A DNA stretch of 64,000 bases from Frischella perrara (GCF_000807275.1 NZ_CP009056.1:2419192-2483191); one strand, 5' to 3'. Shown: positions 51,552 to 62,542, counted from the stretch's first letter. Notes: a model not told the origin generated them from the letters alone. Program-made: numbers and translations.

Positions 51552-52577
51552 GTGGAAAAAACACCTATCGTTCGGAAACAATATTGGTTAAGTATTAGCT
51601 TAATTTTATTCGCTATATGCACCTTTATGGGTCATGCCTATAGTGTTGAATTACTTAATGTCTCGTATGATCCAACTCGTGAATTTTATAAAACCTATAA
51701 TCAGACCTTTATTGAGTACTGGCAACAACAGACAGGTGAAACGCTGACTATAAAAAATTCGCACGGAGGATCTGGTAAACAAGCGCGTTCAGTGATTGAC
51801 GGTTTGCAAGCCGATGTGGTGACACTTGCTTTAGCGAGTGATATTGATGCGCTAAATCGTTATCGAACTAATATATTACCTGAATGGCAAAGTAGATTGC
51901 CAAATAATAGTGCACCCTATAATTCCACAATTGTGTTTTTAGTCCGCAAAGGTAACCCAAAACAGATTCATGATTGGAGTGATTTAATTAAAGATGATAT
52001 TGAAGTAATAACACCCAATCCCAAAACCTCAGGTGGTGCGCGTTGGAATTTCTTAGCTGCTTGGGCTTATGCTCGAAGCACTTACGGTAACGATGAACAA
52101 GCTCGAACATTTGTAACCAAATTATATCAACATGTCCCCGTCTTAGACACTGGAGCTAGAGGCGCAACCATTAGTTTTGTGCAACGAGGTTTAGGCGATG
52201 TATTAATTGCTTGGGAAAATGAAGCTTATTTAGCGTTAAAAGAGCAAGGTGGCGATCAGTTAGAAATCATCATGCCGTCATTATCGATTTTAGCAGAGCC
52301 GACCGTCGCCTTAGTGGATAAAGTCGTAGATAGCAAAGGCACACGTAAGCAAGCGCAAGCTTATTTAGAGTATTTATATAGTGAACCAGCACAACATATC
52401 ATTGCTCAGCATTTTTATCGACCAGTAAATCCTAACATCCTCAAACAGTATGCTAAGCAGTTTCCTGAAATTAAATTAGTAACCATTAACGATTACTTTG
52501 GAGGTTGGCAAAAAGTACAAAAAGCCTTTTTTAGTGATGGTGCAATATTTGATGAGATTTATGCTGAAATAAACTAA
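51552..52577 (+). CDS. sbp: Sulfate-binding periplasmic protein
   Basis: Binds sulfate in the periplasm and delivers it to the CysTWA transporter. Signal peptide: a basic start, then LSISLILFAICTFMGHAYS. The mature part begins VELLNVSYDPTREFYKTYNQ, very close to E. coli Sbp, with SHGGSGKQARSV, RKGNPKQIHDW and TPNPKTSGGARWN in the ligand pocket. Start: a GTG at 51552 has GAGG 6 bases upstream; an ATG at 51540 and a TTG at 51501 are in frame but lack such a site. It resembles Sbp more than the thiosulfate-binding CysP. First of a four-gene operon. Confidence 0.92.
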   Translation: MEKTPIVRKQYWLSISLILFAICTFMGHAYSVELLNVSYDPTREFYKTYNQTFIEYWQQQTGETLTIKNSHGGSGKQARSVIDGLQADVVTLALASDIDALNRYRTNILPEWQSRLPNNSAPYNSTIVFLVRKGNPKQIHDWSDLIKDDIEVITPNPKTSGGARWNFLAAWAYARSTYGNDEQARTFVTKLYQHVPVLDTGARGATISFVQRGLGDVLIAWENEAYLALKEQGGDQLEIIMPSLSILAEPTVALVDKVVDSKGTRKQAQAYLEYLYSEPAQHIIAQHFYRPVNPNILKQYAKQFPEIKLVTINDYFGGWQKVQKAFFSDGAIFDEIYAEIN

Positions 52578-52659
52578 ACATTGCTTTTGTATGGTTATGT
52601 TATGTGTTGTTATCACTCAACCCTATGCGATAAAGGTACAAGTTCTAAAGGTGTAAGTT

Positions 52660-53493
52660 ATGAAAGTGGCAAGCTTTAAACAACAACGCAATATACCCGG
52701 ATTTAACTTAACGTTAGGTTATACTCTAACCTTTCTTAGTTTGATTGTTCTCATTCCGCTATTAAGCTTGTTTATTTATTCCACTAAATTGTCTTTCCAT
52801 GAATGGGAAAAGTTATTATTCAGTAAACAATTTTTATTAGCGCTAATGCTTTCATTAAGTACCGCATTGATAAGTGCAGCTTTAAACAGTTTCATTGGTT
52901 TATTGTTGGCTTGGGTACTGGTACGTTATCGTTTTCCAGGACGCAAAATAATGGATATCTGTATTGATATCCCATTTGCTTTGCCAACTGCGGTAGCGGG
53001 TATTGCTTTAACGGCAATTTACGCTCAAAACGGTCCTATTGGCTATTGGTTTAGTTTTAAAATCGCTTATACGCCAATTGGTATTACCTTAGCACTACTA
53101 TTTGTCACACTACCGTTTGTTGTCCGCACTCTACAACCTGTAATGGCTGACTTACCACGCGAACAGGAAGAGGCAGCCAGTCTGCTTGGCGCATCACCTC
53201 GGCAAATTTTTATGCATGTTATTCTACCGGCTATTTTACCTGCTTGGTTAACTGGATTTACCCTCGCTTTTGCTCGTGCTATTGGTGAGTATGGTTCGGT
53301 AGTCTTTATTGCTGGAAATATTCCATTTAAAACAGAAATCTTACCATTATTGATTGTCTCAAAGCTTGACCAATATGCTTATGATGCTGCTGCCGCCATA
53401 GGCATAACCATGTTATTGATCGCTTTCATACTATTATTTTTAATGAACACATTACAGCGAAGACTCAACCGTAATATTAATAAAAATAACTAA
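52660..53493 (+). CDS. cysT: Sulfate/thiosulfate ABC transporter permease CysT
   Basis: 277 residues, six hydrophobic helices, starting near residue 14 ([20 protein letters not shown]). The EAA loop that contacts CysA reads [15 protein letters not shown] followed by [14 protein letters not shown]. It forms the inner-membrane channel with CysW. It lies 82 bases after sbp and 14 bases before cysW. Confidence 0.95.
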   Translation: MKVASFKQQRNIPGFNLTLGYTLTFLSLIVLIPLLSLFIYSTKLSFHEWEKLLFSKQFLLALMLSLSTALISAALNSFIGLLLAWVLVRYRFPGRKIMDICIDIPFALPTAVAGIALTAIYAQNGPIGYWFSFKIAYTPIGITLALLFVTLPFVVRTLQPVMADLPREQEEAASLLGASPRQIFMHVILPAILPAWLTGFTLAFARAIGEYGSVVFIAGNIPFKTEILPLLIVSKLDQYAYDAAAAIGITMLLIAFILLFLMNTLQRRLNRNINKNN

Positions 53494-53507
53494 TTATAGG
53501 TAAATTT

Positions 53508-54365
53508 ATGCCAATATTGCCAACAAACCCAATAACCGATAAAAAACAAGCACTGACTAGTGTGCAGTTATTATTAATACTATTAGCGATATTATTGTTT
53601 TTAATTCTGTTATTTTTACCGCTCTTGGTAGTATTGGCACAAGGACTCGCCAATGGGATAACGGCTTTTTGGCAGGTGATCACTGAATCAGATACCTTAG
53701 CTGCATTTAAATTGACACTTATTGCTGTTGGTGTGGCGGTGCCTTTAAATGTCATATTCGGTGTGTGTGCTGCTTGGGTTATCACTAAATACCAGTTTAA
53801 AGGCAAACAGATATTAATGACCTTAATTGATTTGCCATTCTCAATATCTCCCATTATTGCGGGTTTAATCTATGTATTACTATTTGGTGCACAAAGTGCA
53901 TTTTATCCCTTTTTACAGACATGGAATATCCAAATAATCTATGCCATTCCCGGTATTATCTTAGCAACCATTTTTGTTTCTGTTCCTTTTGTCGCGAGAG
54001 AATTGATTCCAATAATGATGGCACAAGGAACCCATGAAGAAGAGGCAGCCAGTGTACTTGGCGCAAATGGTTGGCAAATTTTTTTCCATATCACACTACC
54101 AAATATAAAATGGGCATTGATGCATGGCGTTATTCTTTGCACGGCTCGCTCACTCGGTGAGTTTGGCGCGGTATCCGTTGTTTCTGGGCATATTCGTGGT
54201 TATACCAATACGTTACCCTTACATGTAGAGATTTTATACAATGAATACAATATTGTTGCCGCATTTAGTGTCGCGATTTTGCTATTAATCATGTCGCTTA
54301 CTTTATTATTAATTCGTCAATGGATTGAACGACGCTTAGTTAATGAACTTTATTTAGGCCACTAA
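53508..54365 (+). CDS. cysW: Sulfate/thiosulfate ABC transporter permease CysW
   Basis: 285 residues, six hydrophobic helices. The EAA loop is [16 protein letters not shown] followed by [31 protein letters not shown] is typical of CysW. It pairs with CysT. cysA starts 9 bases after the stop, indicating tight coupling. Confidence 0.95.
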   Translation: MPILPTNPITDKKQALTSVQLLLILLAILLFLILLFLPLLVVLAQGLANGITAFWQVITESDTLAAFKLTLIAVGVAVPLNVIFGVCAAWVITKYQFKGKQILMTLIDLPFSISPIIAGLIYVLLFGAQSAFYPFLQTWNIQIIYAIPGIILATIFVSVPFVARELIPIMMAQGTHEEEAASVLGANGWQIFFHITLPNIKWALMHGVILCTARSLGEFGAVSVVSGHIRGYTNTLPLHVEILYNEYNIVAAFSVAILLLIMSLTLLLIRQWIERRLVNELYLGH

Positions 54366-54374
54366 GAGGTAACT

Positions 54375-55454
54375 ATGGGTATTACACTACAGAATATTAA
54401 TAAAAGTTTTAAAAACTTCAATGCTTTAAAAAATATTAACTTTAGTATAAAACAAGGTGAATTAGTTGCGCTCTTAGGTCCTTCCGGGTGTGGTAAAACC
54501 ACATTACTACGCATTATAGCCGGTTTAGAAACAGCCAGCTCAGGTAAAATCTATTTCACTGATACTGATGTAACACCGCTTAGTGCTAAACAACGAGATA
54601 TTGGATTTGTGTTTCAAAATTACGCACTCTTTCGCCATATGAATGTAGCAGAAAATGTGGCATTTGGGTTAAAAATGAAGCCAAGATCAATACGATTAAG
54701 TAAAACTGCGATTAATGAGCGGGTTAATCAGTTGCTTGGATTAGTCCAATTAGAGAATTTTGCTAAACGTTATCCTGACCAACTGTCTGGAGGACAACGA
54801 CAGCGAGTTGCCTTAGCGCGTGCGTTGGCATCAAAACCTAATGTTTTGTTGCTGGATGAACCTTTTAGCGCCTTAGATGCTAAAGTTCGTAAAGATTTAA
54901 GACGCTGGTTGCGTGATTTCCATCATGAATTGAATGTAACTAGCATCTTTGTTACACATGATCAAGACGAGGCGCTAGAAGTTGCCGATAAAATAATTTT
55001 AATGAACCAAGGTCAAATAGAGCAAATAGGCACGCCAACAGAAGTCTATAAACAACCAAAAACAGCCTTTGTGGCGCACTTTTTAGGAGACGTTAATCTT
55101 TTACATGGTTACATTGAAAACAATACCTTAATCATTGGTGATTTTCAAAAAGATATGCAAGCGCAAGGGAACTGGGCTGATCAGTCAGCTATCGCTTATG
55201 TTCGACCTCATGAAATCAGTATTGCCAAAACAGCTAGAAAGAATGATATTCAAGGACAAGTCGTACGCATCCATACCGCTGGTCCAACGGTTTTTTTAGA
55301 AATTGCGGTAGCAGGACAACCAAAGCATATTGATGTCTCGGTAAGTTATCGTCAATATGAACAACAGCACGTTGAAATAGGTGATCATATCTATTTTCAA
55401 CCGATACTAATAAATATCTTTGTACAGGATCAATTAGTTGAGTTTATGATTTAA
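54375..55454 (+). CDS. cysA: Sulfate/thiosulfate ABC transporter ATPase CysA
   Basis: 359 residues. Walker A is GPSGCGKTT, signature [15 protein letters not shown], Walker [13 protein letters not shown], and the switch histidine is in [11 protein letters not shown]. The C-terminal 120 residues are a TOBE-type regulatory domain. It is the last gene of sbp-cysT-cysW-cysA. The stop lies 24 bases from the converging CysB-like gene's stop. Confidence 0.96.
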   Translation: MGITLQNINKSFKNFNALKNINFSIKQGELVALLGPSGCGKTTLLRIIAGLETASSGKIYFTDTDVTPLSAKQRDIGFVFQNYALFRHMNVAENVAFGLKMKPRSIRLSKTAINERVNQLLGLVQLENFAKRYPDQLSGGQRQRVALARALASKPNVLLLDEPFSALDAKVRKDLRRWLRDFHHELNVTSIFVTHDQDEALEVADKIILMNQGQIEQIGTPTEVYKQPKTAFVAHFLGDVNLLHGYIENNTLIIGDFQKDMQAQGNWADQSAIAYVRPHEISIAKTARKNDIQGQVVRIHTAGPTVFLEIAVAGQPKHIDVSVSYRQYEQQHVEIGDHIYFQPILINIFVQDQLVEFMI

Positions 55455-55478
55455 TGATATTAGAAACCACCATACCAA

Positions 55479-56435
55479 TTAGATCTGATAATCAACTATT
55501 GCTGATGTTGTCTGATCGAATAAAGCATGACTTTTAATATCTTCTAGTGCAAGCTCTTGATTGCATAATTGAATAAAACGCCAAATGTAATTACGCTGCA
55601 ATTTATGCCGCTTTAATCCTAGCCATGTCACATGTGATTCAAACAGATGTTTTGCATCAAGTTGGACCAAGTTTACATCATACTCAGGGTTATACATTTT
55701 ATTGCCTAAAATACCAATTCCTAAACCTAATTCAACGTAGGTTTTTATAACGTCAGGTTCTTGGACGTTCAATGATATATTAGGCGCCAATCCTATCGCT
55801 GAAAATGCTTTATCGATGCTTTTGCGAGGAAAGATCCCTTGTCGATAAGTAATTATGGGTAAGGGTTGCAACATATCTAATGTTACTTTGTCGGCTTTGG
55901 TTAAAGGATGATCTTTCGGTGTCACAATCGAGTAATGCCAACGATAAAAAGGGTAGGTAGCAAGACAGCTGTTATCCACTCTCTCATTATCAATACCTAT
56001 ATCAGCCTCGCCAGAAAGAAGCTGGGCAATAATCTCACTTGATGAGCCTTGATTGATAATAATATGGACTTTTGGAAAAAGTATTCTAAAGGATTTAATA
56101 ATATTAGGGAGAATATAACGCGCCTGTGAATGAGTTGTCGCTATTACTAATGATCCTTCATCAGTATTAGAAAAAACGGTTGATAAACGCCGAATATTAT
56201 TAATTTCATTTAAAATCCGTTCTGCAATAACCACCAATTCTAGACCCGGTTCAGTCATATTGATCAAACGTTTACCTTGACGAATAAAGAGCTCAATATT
56301 CAGTTCTTCTTCTAGTTCTTTGATATGTCGGCTTACGCCAGATTGGGACGTATATAAAGTATTAGCGACTTCGGTTAAATTATAATTACAACGCGCTGCT
56401 TCACGAATAATTCTTAATTGTTGTATGTTCATCAT
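55479..56435 (-). CDS. cysB: CysB/Cbl-type LysR regulator
   Basis: A LysR-family activator of sulfur genes. From the chosen ATG, 318 residues: HTH QQLRIIREAARCNYNLTEVA, TLYTSQSGVSRHIKELEEEL, then the effector domain with IATTHSQARYILPNIIKSF and INQGSSSEIIAQLLSGEADIGI. The pattern ATTHTQARY and HQGSP is a CysB/Cbl hallmark. The frame is open to 56486, but MMNIQQLR at 56435 aligns with CysB's start and has GGAT nearby. It sits between the uptake and reduction operons, which it probably controls. Confidence 0.82.
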   Translation of the reverse strand: MMNIQQLRIIREAARCNYNLTEVANTLYTSQSGVSRHIKELEEELNIELFIRQGKRLINMTEPGLELVVIAERILNEINNIRRLSTVFSNTDEGSLVIATTHSQARYILPNIIKSFRILFPKVHIIINQGSSSEIIAQLLSGEADIGIDNERVDNSCLATYPFYRWHYSIVTPKDHPLTKADKVTLDMLQPLPIITYRQGIFPRKSIDKAFSAIGLAPNISLNVQEPDVIKTYVELGLGIGILGNKMYNPEYDVNLVQLDAKHLFESHVTWLGLKRHKLQRNYIWRFIQLCNQELALEDIKSHALFDQTTSAIVDYQI

Positions 56436-56712
56436 CGAGCATCCGAGTAAAATGACTTTATCCCTATTGATATAGTTGCTTTGCACTAAATTTACTTAAT
56501 AACATCAAACTGATTATAGATATGTCAATTAATCCATAAATAAGGCTTCTTATTAATTTTATTCAAAATAATCATATATTTTGATAAACAATTTAAGTAT
56601 AAAAAAACATATAAAAAAGACAAATATGATAAAGTGATAACCATATGCGTTATTGCTATATCTACCAGTCAATAACAACGTTAAAAGCATCTACCAAACA
56701 CTTATATGCGCT

Positions 56713-58479
56713 TTAATTAGCAACCTGATAAAAATCAATCGCTGAATTTAATACTGGTTTAACAATTTCATGACGAATAACAAAATCACCAAACCCCTCA
56801 TCTTGATGACGATGAACCGACCAATCTTTAATTAACGGTTCCAGAACCAATAAAATTTCTTCAACATTCACGTTTTCTTTATATAAACGTGGGATTCGTG
56901 TACCCTCTCGATTACCGCCCAGATACAAATTATAGCGACCTGGCGCCTTCCCCACCATGCCTACTTCGGCCAACATCGCTCTGGCACAGCCATTAGGACA
57001 GCCTGTTACTCGTAAAATAATATAATCATCGGATAAGTGATGTTGACTTAACATTTGCTCGATTTTAGTGACAAATGACGGCAAAAAACGTTCGGCTTCG
57101 GCCATAGCAAGCGGACAAGTCGGGTAAGAAACACATGCCATGGAATATTTACGTTGTAATGTGACCGTATCGTCAAGCAGTCCATACTCTCGGGCAATTT
57201 TTTCAATGGCTTCTTTTTGTTCTGCTGGCACATTAGCAATAATCAAATTTTGATTAGCGGTAATGCGCAAATCACCTTGATGAATTTTAGCGATCTCAGC
57301 TACGCCCGTTTTTAAGGGTTTGTTTGGATAATCAAGCAATCGGCCATTTTCAATAAACAGCGTTAAATGCCAGTTATCATCAATACCTTTATACCAACCG
57401 AATTGATCCCCTCTTTGAGTGAATTTATAAGGTTTACTGGTCATAAAAGCACTGCCTGCGCGTAGCTCCACCTCTTTTTTAAAGTTTTCCACCCCTACTC
57501 GCTCAAGTGTATATTTCGTTTTGGCATTTTTGCGATTATGACGGTTACCCCAATCGCGCTGTGTGGTAACAACAGCTTCGGCAAAGGTCAGAACCTTTTC
57601 TACAGGAATAAAACCAAAATCATCCGCTTTACGCGGATAGGTTGTTTTATCTCCATGAGTCATAGCCAATCCACCGCCCACTAACACATTAAAACCAATC
57701 AATTCACCTTTTTCGGCGATAGCCACAAAACTAAGATCATTAGCATGAACATCAACATCATTAACTGGTGGAATAACTACCGTGGTTTTAAATTTACGCG
57801 GTAAATAAGTTGAACTTAAAATAGGCTCACTGTCGGGGGTAGCTAGTTTTTCACCGTCTAACCAGATTTCAATGTAAGCGCGGGTTTTTGGTAAAAGATG
57901 CTCTGAAATTTTGCTTGCCCAGTAGTAAGCCTGTTGATGAACTTTTGATTCTATTGGATTTGAAGTACATAAGACGTTACGATTAACATCGCCAGCAGTA
58001 GCAATCGAATCAAGTCCTATATTATGTAATAACTGATGCGCTGATTTAAGACTGTGTTTAAACAGACCGTGAAACTGAAATGTTTGTCGGGTAGTCAGCC
58101 GAATACTGCCATACCTTGTTGCCTCGGTAGCAAATTTATCAATCGTTAACCACTGTTTGGGCGTGATAATCCCCCCAGGAAGACGGCATCGGAGCATCAT
58201 ATTGATCAACGGCTCAAGTTTTTGTTCTAGCCGTTCCTTACGAATATCTCTGTCATCTTGCTGATACATGCCATGTAAGCGGATGAGCTGAGAATTATCA
58301 CTATTAAAGCCGCCAGTTAGGCCATTATTCAGATCATCAACGATAGTGCCTCGCAAATAATTACTTTCTCGTTTAAATCGTTCAGAATCCGATAATGGTA
58401 AATCTGAGACATCATTTTGCGGAGGAGTTAAATTTACCGCTTGAGTTAGGGTAACTGTTCTAGGTTTGTTGTTGCTCAT
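56713..58479 (-). CDS. cysI: Sulfite reductase hemoprotein (beta) subunit
   Basis: Reduces sulfite to sulfide with six electrons from CysJ; binds siroheme and a 4Fe-4S cluster. 588 residues. The cluster cysteines are in CVSYPTC and CPNGC (C-x5-C and C-x3-C), in the C-terminal third. The sulfite-binding basic motif includes [14 protein letters not shown] near residue 120. Last gene of sat-cysH-cysJ-cysI, 46 bases after cysJ. Siroheme synthesis (cysG) is not in the window. Confidence 0.96.
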   Translation of the reverse strand: MSNNKPRTVTLTQAVNLTPPQNDVSDLPLSDSERFKRESNYLRGTIVDDLNNGLTGGFNSDNSQLIRLHGMYQQDDRDIRKERLEQKLEPLINMMLRCRLPGGIITPKQWLTIDKFATEATRYGSIRLTTRQTFQFHGLFKHSLKSAHQLLHNIGLDSIATAGDVNRNVLCTSNPIESKVHQQAYYWASKISEHLLPKTRAYIEIWLDGEKLATPDSEPILSSTYLPRKFKTTVVIPPVNDVDVHANDLSFVAIAEKGELIGFNVLVGGGLAMTHGDKTTYPRKADDFGFIPVEKVLTFAEAVVTTQRDWGNRHNRKNAKTKYTLERVGVENFKKEVELRAGSAFMTSKPYKFTQRGDQFGWYKGIDDNWHLTLFIENGRLLDYPNKPLKTGVAEIAKIHQGDLRITANQNLIIANVPAEQKEAIEKIAREYGLLDDTVTLQRKYSMACVSYPTCPLAMAEAERFLPSFVTKIEQMLSQHHLSDDYIILRVTGCPNGCARAMLAEVGMVGKAPGRYNLYLGGNREGTRIPRLYKENVNVEEILLVLEPLIKDWSVHRHQDEGFGDFVIRHEIVKPVLNSAIDFYQVAN

Positions 58480-58525
58480 ATTGCATCACTCAATAAATTA
58501 AAATTAATTGTTATATCTTTATGGT

Positions 58526-60325
58526 TTAATAAACATCTCGTTGATAGCGTTTTTCGCTCCTTAACTCATCTAAATAGTTGATGGCTTGCTCTTGATTGTA
58601 TTGTGCTTGGGTCCGCAAAATTTGTTGTAGTGCTAAATCAACCGCTTTTGCCATGCGTTTTGCATCTCCACAAACATAAATATAGGCACCTTGTTGCAAC
58701 CATTGCCAAATCTCACTGCCTTGAGCAATTAATTTATCTTGTACATATATTTTTTCGACTTGATCTCGTGACCAAGCAAGATCGATATTCGTTAACAGAC
58801 CTTCTTTAACATAATTTTGCCACTCCACTTGATACAGAAAATCAGAAATAAAATGTGGATTGCCAAAAAATAACCAATTTTTACCCGTAGCACATTGGGC
58901 ACTACGTTGTTGTAAAAAAGCTCTAAATGGTGCAATGCCCGTGCCGGCAGCAATCATGATGATTGGCGTATTGGTATCATTAGGTAATCTAAAGTTATCA
59001 TTATGTTCAACAAAGATTTTGACCTGATCTTGGTCGGCAATTTGATTAGCTAAAAAGTTTGAAGCTCCACCGGTACGGGTTTTACCTTCGATCTGATAAC
59101 GTACCACATTGACGGTAAGATGAACTTCATCGCCAACTTCATCTTGCGCAGATGCAATGGAGTAAAAACGAGGTGCAAGCGGTCGAAGCAATGCAACTAA
59201 TGTTTGTGCGGTAAGATTGCCTCGATAACGATTAAACATATCAACCAGTGGCAATGTTTGACTCATTTCAATCAAAGCCTCTCGGTCTTTGATTAAAGTA
59301 AGCAGTTCAGGATATTGAATTGCTTGCGCGTATTTCTCAATAATAACAGGTGTATTTTGTGTCAATTCAACATGCTCAATCAGCGCTGTTTTTAAAGTAA
59401 TTTGTTGACCATTGTGTTCGACCAGCTCATCACCGGTAAGCTGGGTAATATTAAGCATTTCATCCACAAGCTCATCGCTATTTTGATACCAGACCCCTAA
59501 CGCATCGCCCGGTTGATAATTGATATCAGAACCGGTAAGGTCAAGTTCAATATGACGGATATCACGATCCGAATCGCGAGAAGTAATTTTTTGATTCACA
59601 TTAACGGGGGCAATAAAGGGATTATCGCGGTGATAAAGGCTACTGTTAACAACGACACTGCTTGAAGTGTTATTTTCTGTTGGTGATATTGAAACTGATT
59701 GTTGTAGACTGCTAAGTTTATCAATTACAGCTTGTCGCCAATTGGTACTTACAGTTTGAAAATCCGTATCAGCATCAACGCGTAATAACAGACGCTGAGC
59801 ATCTAATTGTTCTAATCGTTGATCAAAATCTTTAGCAGCTTGACAGAATTTTGGATAAGAAGAATCACCTAACCCCATTACCGCAAATTGTAAATTTGCC
59901 AATTTAGGCGCTTTGGCAGCAAAAAGGTATTTATAAAGTGGTAGTGCTTCTTCTGGTGGTTCGCCCTCACCTTGTGTTGAAGTAATCAAGATTAGAATTT
60001 CTTCCTGACTTAGTTTTTTGGCTTTATATTGACCAGCCGGCAGATGAGTTACTTCAACACCTAAACGCTCAATATCTTGAGTTAACTCATTTGCCACTCG
60101 ACGAGCATTACCCGTTTGTGATGCTGATATAATCGTAACCTTTTTCGGTTGCGCGACTTGCGTTTCGCTGGGGACAGTTGTGACATCCGGTAATGCTTGT
60201 TCATTTGAACCTTTTTCTGCAAGCCCCCATAAATATCCAGACAACCAAGCAAGCTGTTTATCACTAGACTTTTCTATAATTTTTTTTAATTCATCACAAT
60301 TAAAAGGAAAATGTTGTATGCTCAT
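58526..60325 (-). CDS. cysJ: Sulfite reductase flavoprotein (alpha) subunit
   Basis: 599 residues with three domains: N-terminal flavodoxin-like FMN domain (ISASQTGNARRVANELT near residue 65; STQGEGEPPEEALPLY), FAD domain (RFYSIASAQDEV), and C-terminal NADPH domain (IMIAAGTGIAPFRAFLQQR; IYVCGDAKRMAKAVD). Electrons pass NADPH to FAD to FMN to CysI. It is intact, with E. coli length. Located between cysH (139 bases) and cysI (46 bases) in one operon. Confidence 0.96.
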   Translation of the reverse strand: MSIQHFPFNCDELKKIIEKSSDKQLAWLSGYLWGLAEKGSNEQALPDVTTVPSETQVAQPKKVTIISASQTGNARRVANELTQDIERLGVEVTHLPAGQYKAKKLSQEEILILITSTQGEGEPPEEALPLYKYLFAAKAPKLANLQFAVMGLGDSSYPKFCQAAKDFDQRLEQLDAQRLLLRVDADTDFQTVSTNWRQAVIDKLSSLQQSVSISPTENNTSSSVVVNSSLYHRDNPFIAPVNVNQKITSRDSDRDIRHIELDLTGSDINYQPGDALGVWYQNSDELVDEMLNITQLTGDELVEHNGQQITLKTALIEHVELTQNTPVIIEKYAQAIQYPELLTLIKDREALIEMSQTLPLVDMFNRYRGNLTAQTLVALLRPLAPRFYSIASAQDEVGDEVHLTVNVVRYQIEGKTRTGGASNFLANQIADQDQVKIFVEHNDNFRLPNDTNTPIIMIAAGTGIAPFRAFLQQRSAQCATGKNWLFFGNPHFISDFLYQVEWQNYVKEGLLTNIDLAWSRDQVEKIYVQDKLIAQGSEIWQWLQQGAYIYVCGDAKRMAKAVDLALQQILRTQAQYNQEQAINYLDELRSEKRYQRDVY

Positions 60326-60464
60326 GTGATTCCCTTATCTGATAGCTTTTGAGCTATCGGTAAATTGCCAATGTCTAGCAACCTTAAAATGTTCTGTTAA
60401 ATCCTAACAATATTGTTTTACTTAACGACTATCGGCAAAGCCAAATGTGTATTTATTTCTAAAA

Positions 60465-61100
60465 TCAAAAGGTTATTTTATGTAAGCCACACTCTCTACC
60501 TTGCGGTCCTTTAGTCGGATCAACATAATCCATCTCATTAGGTAAATTAAATTTTTCGATATAGTTCTGCATATCTTGACTTGTCCAGTCGAGTAAAGGG
60601 GCAATCTTAAATAAATTATCTCCCGCTTTTGTCACGATATTTAACTCCTGCCTTAAGGCAGATTGTTCACGACGTAGCGCAGTAAACCACAGCGTTGGTT
60701 TGAGTGTGGCTAAAGCACGATTAAACGGCTCAATTTTAACAATTTGGGTAAACTCGGTATGCTCTGGCGTATCTAATTCAGGTAAACCACCGTATCGCAC
60801 ATTCAAATAAGCCGTCGTTCGTTGCGGTACAAAAATATGTAGATTGAGATTAAGTTGTTCAGTAATTTTATTGGCGACACGATAGGTTGCATTTGTGGCA
60901 TAACCATTATCAACCCAAACAACCTGAATATGGGGATCAACTTGGGTAACAAGATGAAGAAGTACTGCTTCATAAGGTCCAAAATGGGTACTAATGATAC
61001 TTTTAACTGGAATATCTTGTTGCGTTTTTAAAGCCCACTCAATAATGGTTAACGGTGACTGATTTTGTAAATTCTGGTTAACTTTGGTTAAATCTAACAT
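60465..61100 (-). CDS. cysH: PAPS (or APS) reductase CysH
   Basis: Reduces activated sulfate to sulfite with thioredoxin. 211 residues, shorter than E. coli CysH (244) mainly at the N-terminus. The catalytic C-terminal motif is ECGLH with Cys204, its only late cysteine. It lacks the paired cysteines that hold a 4Fe-4S cluster in APS reductases, so it resembles the PAPS type. Yet the first step here is Sat, and no APS kinase (cysC) is adjacent. Either cysC lies elsewhere, or this is an unusual cluster-free APS reductase. 49 bases after sat. Confidence 0.85.
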   Translation of the reverse strand: MLDLTKVNQNLQNQSPLTIIEWALKTQQDIPVKSIISTHFGPYEAVLLHLVTQVDPHIQVVWVDNGYATNATYRVANKITEQLNLNLHIFVPQRTTAYLNVRYGGLPELDTPEHTEFTQIVKIEPFNRALATLKPTLWFTALRREQSALRQELNIVTKAGDNLFKIAPLLDWTSQDMQNYIEKFNLPNEMDYVDPTKGPQGRECGLHKITF

Positions 61101-61149
61101 GGCTTACCTCTTTATCAACTTATTGATGAGTAATTATTTATTTTGCATA

Positions 61150-62310
61150 TTACTGCTTTGCCCATTGGTATAATTCAGCAACAACTTCTGGTCGGCTAAA
61201 TGTTTCAGGTATGGGTTCTTTTGTTTGTAAACGCCGTCTTACCTCCGTACCTGAAATAAGTACATGATCACTACTGTCATGTGGGCAAGTTTTGCTTGAT
61301 GCCATTCCCACACATTTATGACAATAAAATGTCCAGTCAATTTTGATTGGTTTAATGAGTAAATCTTCATCCCGCAATTGGGTAAAAATATCTTGTGCGG
61401 CAAACGGTGAATAATAATTACCGACACCAGCATGATCGCGACCAACAATAAGATGACTACAGCCATAATTTTGTCTAAAAAGAGCATGTAGCAACGCCTC
61501 TTTGGGTCCAGCGTAACGCATATCTAAAGGATACCCAGAATGAACAACTGAATCAGGCACAAAGTAGTTATAAATTAGTGTATTAATTGCTTTAAGACGA
61601 ATATTTGCCGGTACATCACCTGCTTTCAAATTACCAAATAGAGAATGGATAAGCACCCCATCAAAAAGCTCTAATACTGTTTTGACTAAATATTCATGGG
61701 AACGATGCATAGGGTTACGCGTTTGAAAGGCTGCGATGTTATGCCAACCTAATTGATTAAAACGTTCTCGTGTCTCGTGTGGCGTTAATGCATATTGACC
61801 AAATTGCGTTTTAAAACCATTATCATGCAAAACACGCACTTTACCGCCTAAATTAACTGGTGGCTGAGCCATAAGCATTGCAACGCCAGGATGATTTTGA
61901 TCCGTTGTTGTAAACACCTGCATCGCTTCAAATTGCTTATCGGGTCGATACATACTATCAACATTTAAAATACCAATTATCTGCCCATCAGGTGTTTTAA
62001 GGGCGATATCATCCCCCAATTTTAGAGTCTTCGCTTGGGCATCCGACACCGATACCGTAATAGGAATTGGCCAAAAAACGCCATTTGCTAAATGCATATT
62101 ATCGCAAACACTACGCCAATCTTCTTCCCGCATAAAACCATACAGTGGCGTAAAACCGCCAATTCCTAACATCACTAAATCCCCAGTCTCACGACTTGAT
62201 AGCGTAATTGCGGGTAAATTATTGGCATAATGCTGTAATGCCAATCGCTCTTCGTCTTTAACAAGCAGAGGTTTTAACTGATCACTGGCGTGAGGAGGTA
62301 TCAATGCCAT
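61150..62310 (-). CDS. sat: Sulfate adenylyltransferase (monofunctional Sat type)
   Basis: Activates sulfate with ATP to APS. 386 residues of the homo-oligomeric Sat family, not the two-subunit CysDN of enterobacteria. Motifs: QTRNPMHRSHEYLVK (ATP-binding QxRNPxHxxH) and VGRDHAGVGNYY, then ISGTEVRRRLQ. A zinc-like CHKCVGM with a later CPHD lies near residue 330, as in many Sat proteins. There is no fused APS kinase. First gene of the operon; a (TTTGGG)n array starts 115 bases upstream of its start. Confidence 0.95.
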   Translation of the reverse strand: MALIPPHASDQLKPLLVKDEERLALQHYANNLPAITLSSRETGDLVMLGIGGFTPLYGFMREEDWRSVCDNMHLANGVFWPIPITVSVSDAQAKTLKLGDDIALKTPDGQIIGILNVDSMYRPDKQFEAMQVFTTTDQNHPGVAMLMAQPPVNLGGKVRVLHDNGFKTQFGQYALTPHETRERFNQLGWHNIAAFQTRNPMHRSHEYLVKTVLELFDGVLIHSLFGNLKAGDVPANIRLKAINTLIYNYFVPDSVVHSGYPLDMRYAGPKEALLHALFRQNYGCSHLIVGRDHAGVGNYYSPFAAQDIFTQLRDEDLLIKPIKIDWTFYCHKCVGMASSKTCPHDSSDHVLISGTEVRRRLQTKEPIPETFSRPEVVAELYQWAKQ

Positions 62311-62395
62311 AACATTTCCTTACCTATCTAGTTTTTATTAAGCCTAATTAAAAACAATTATCGACAAATAAGGAAATATCAATTTTATATACTAT

Positions 62396-62412
62396 TATGC
62401 GTTTTACGCATA
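62396..62412. promoter_or_regulatory. Palindrome in the sat promoter region
   Basis: TATGCGT (62396-62402) and ACGCATA (62406-62412) form a seven-base inverted repeat, 85-100 bases before sat and 13 bases from the hexamer array. It could be an operator. TAGTAT and TATAAA sequences next to it on the minus strand are possible -10 elements. Confidence 0.4.
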
Positions 62413-62424
62413 TTCATAAATGAG

Positions 62425-62542
62425 TTTGGGTTTGGGTTTGGGTTTGGGTTTGGGTTTGGGTTTGGGTTTGGGTTTGGGTTTGGGTTTGGGTTTGGGTTTG
62501 GGTTTGGGTTTGGGTTTGGGTTTGGGTTTGGGTTTGGGTTTG
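62425..62542. repeat. (TTTGGG)n hexamer array, 19.7 copies, perfect
   Basis: 118 bases of uninterrupted TTTGGG. The G-rich strand is the plus strand and should form G-quadruplexes. It lies between divergent sat (minus) and the HNH gene (plus). Because the unit is six bases, slippage changes spacing by multiples of six and keeps any frame open; the minus-strand Pro-Asn frame across it is not credible as a gene. Confidence 0.97.
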
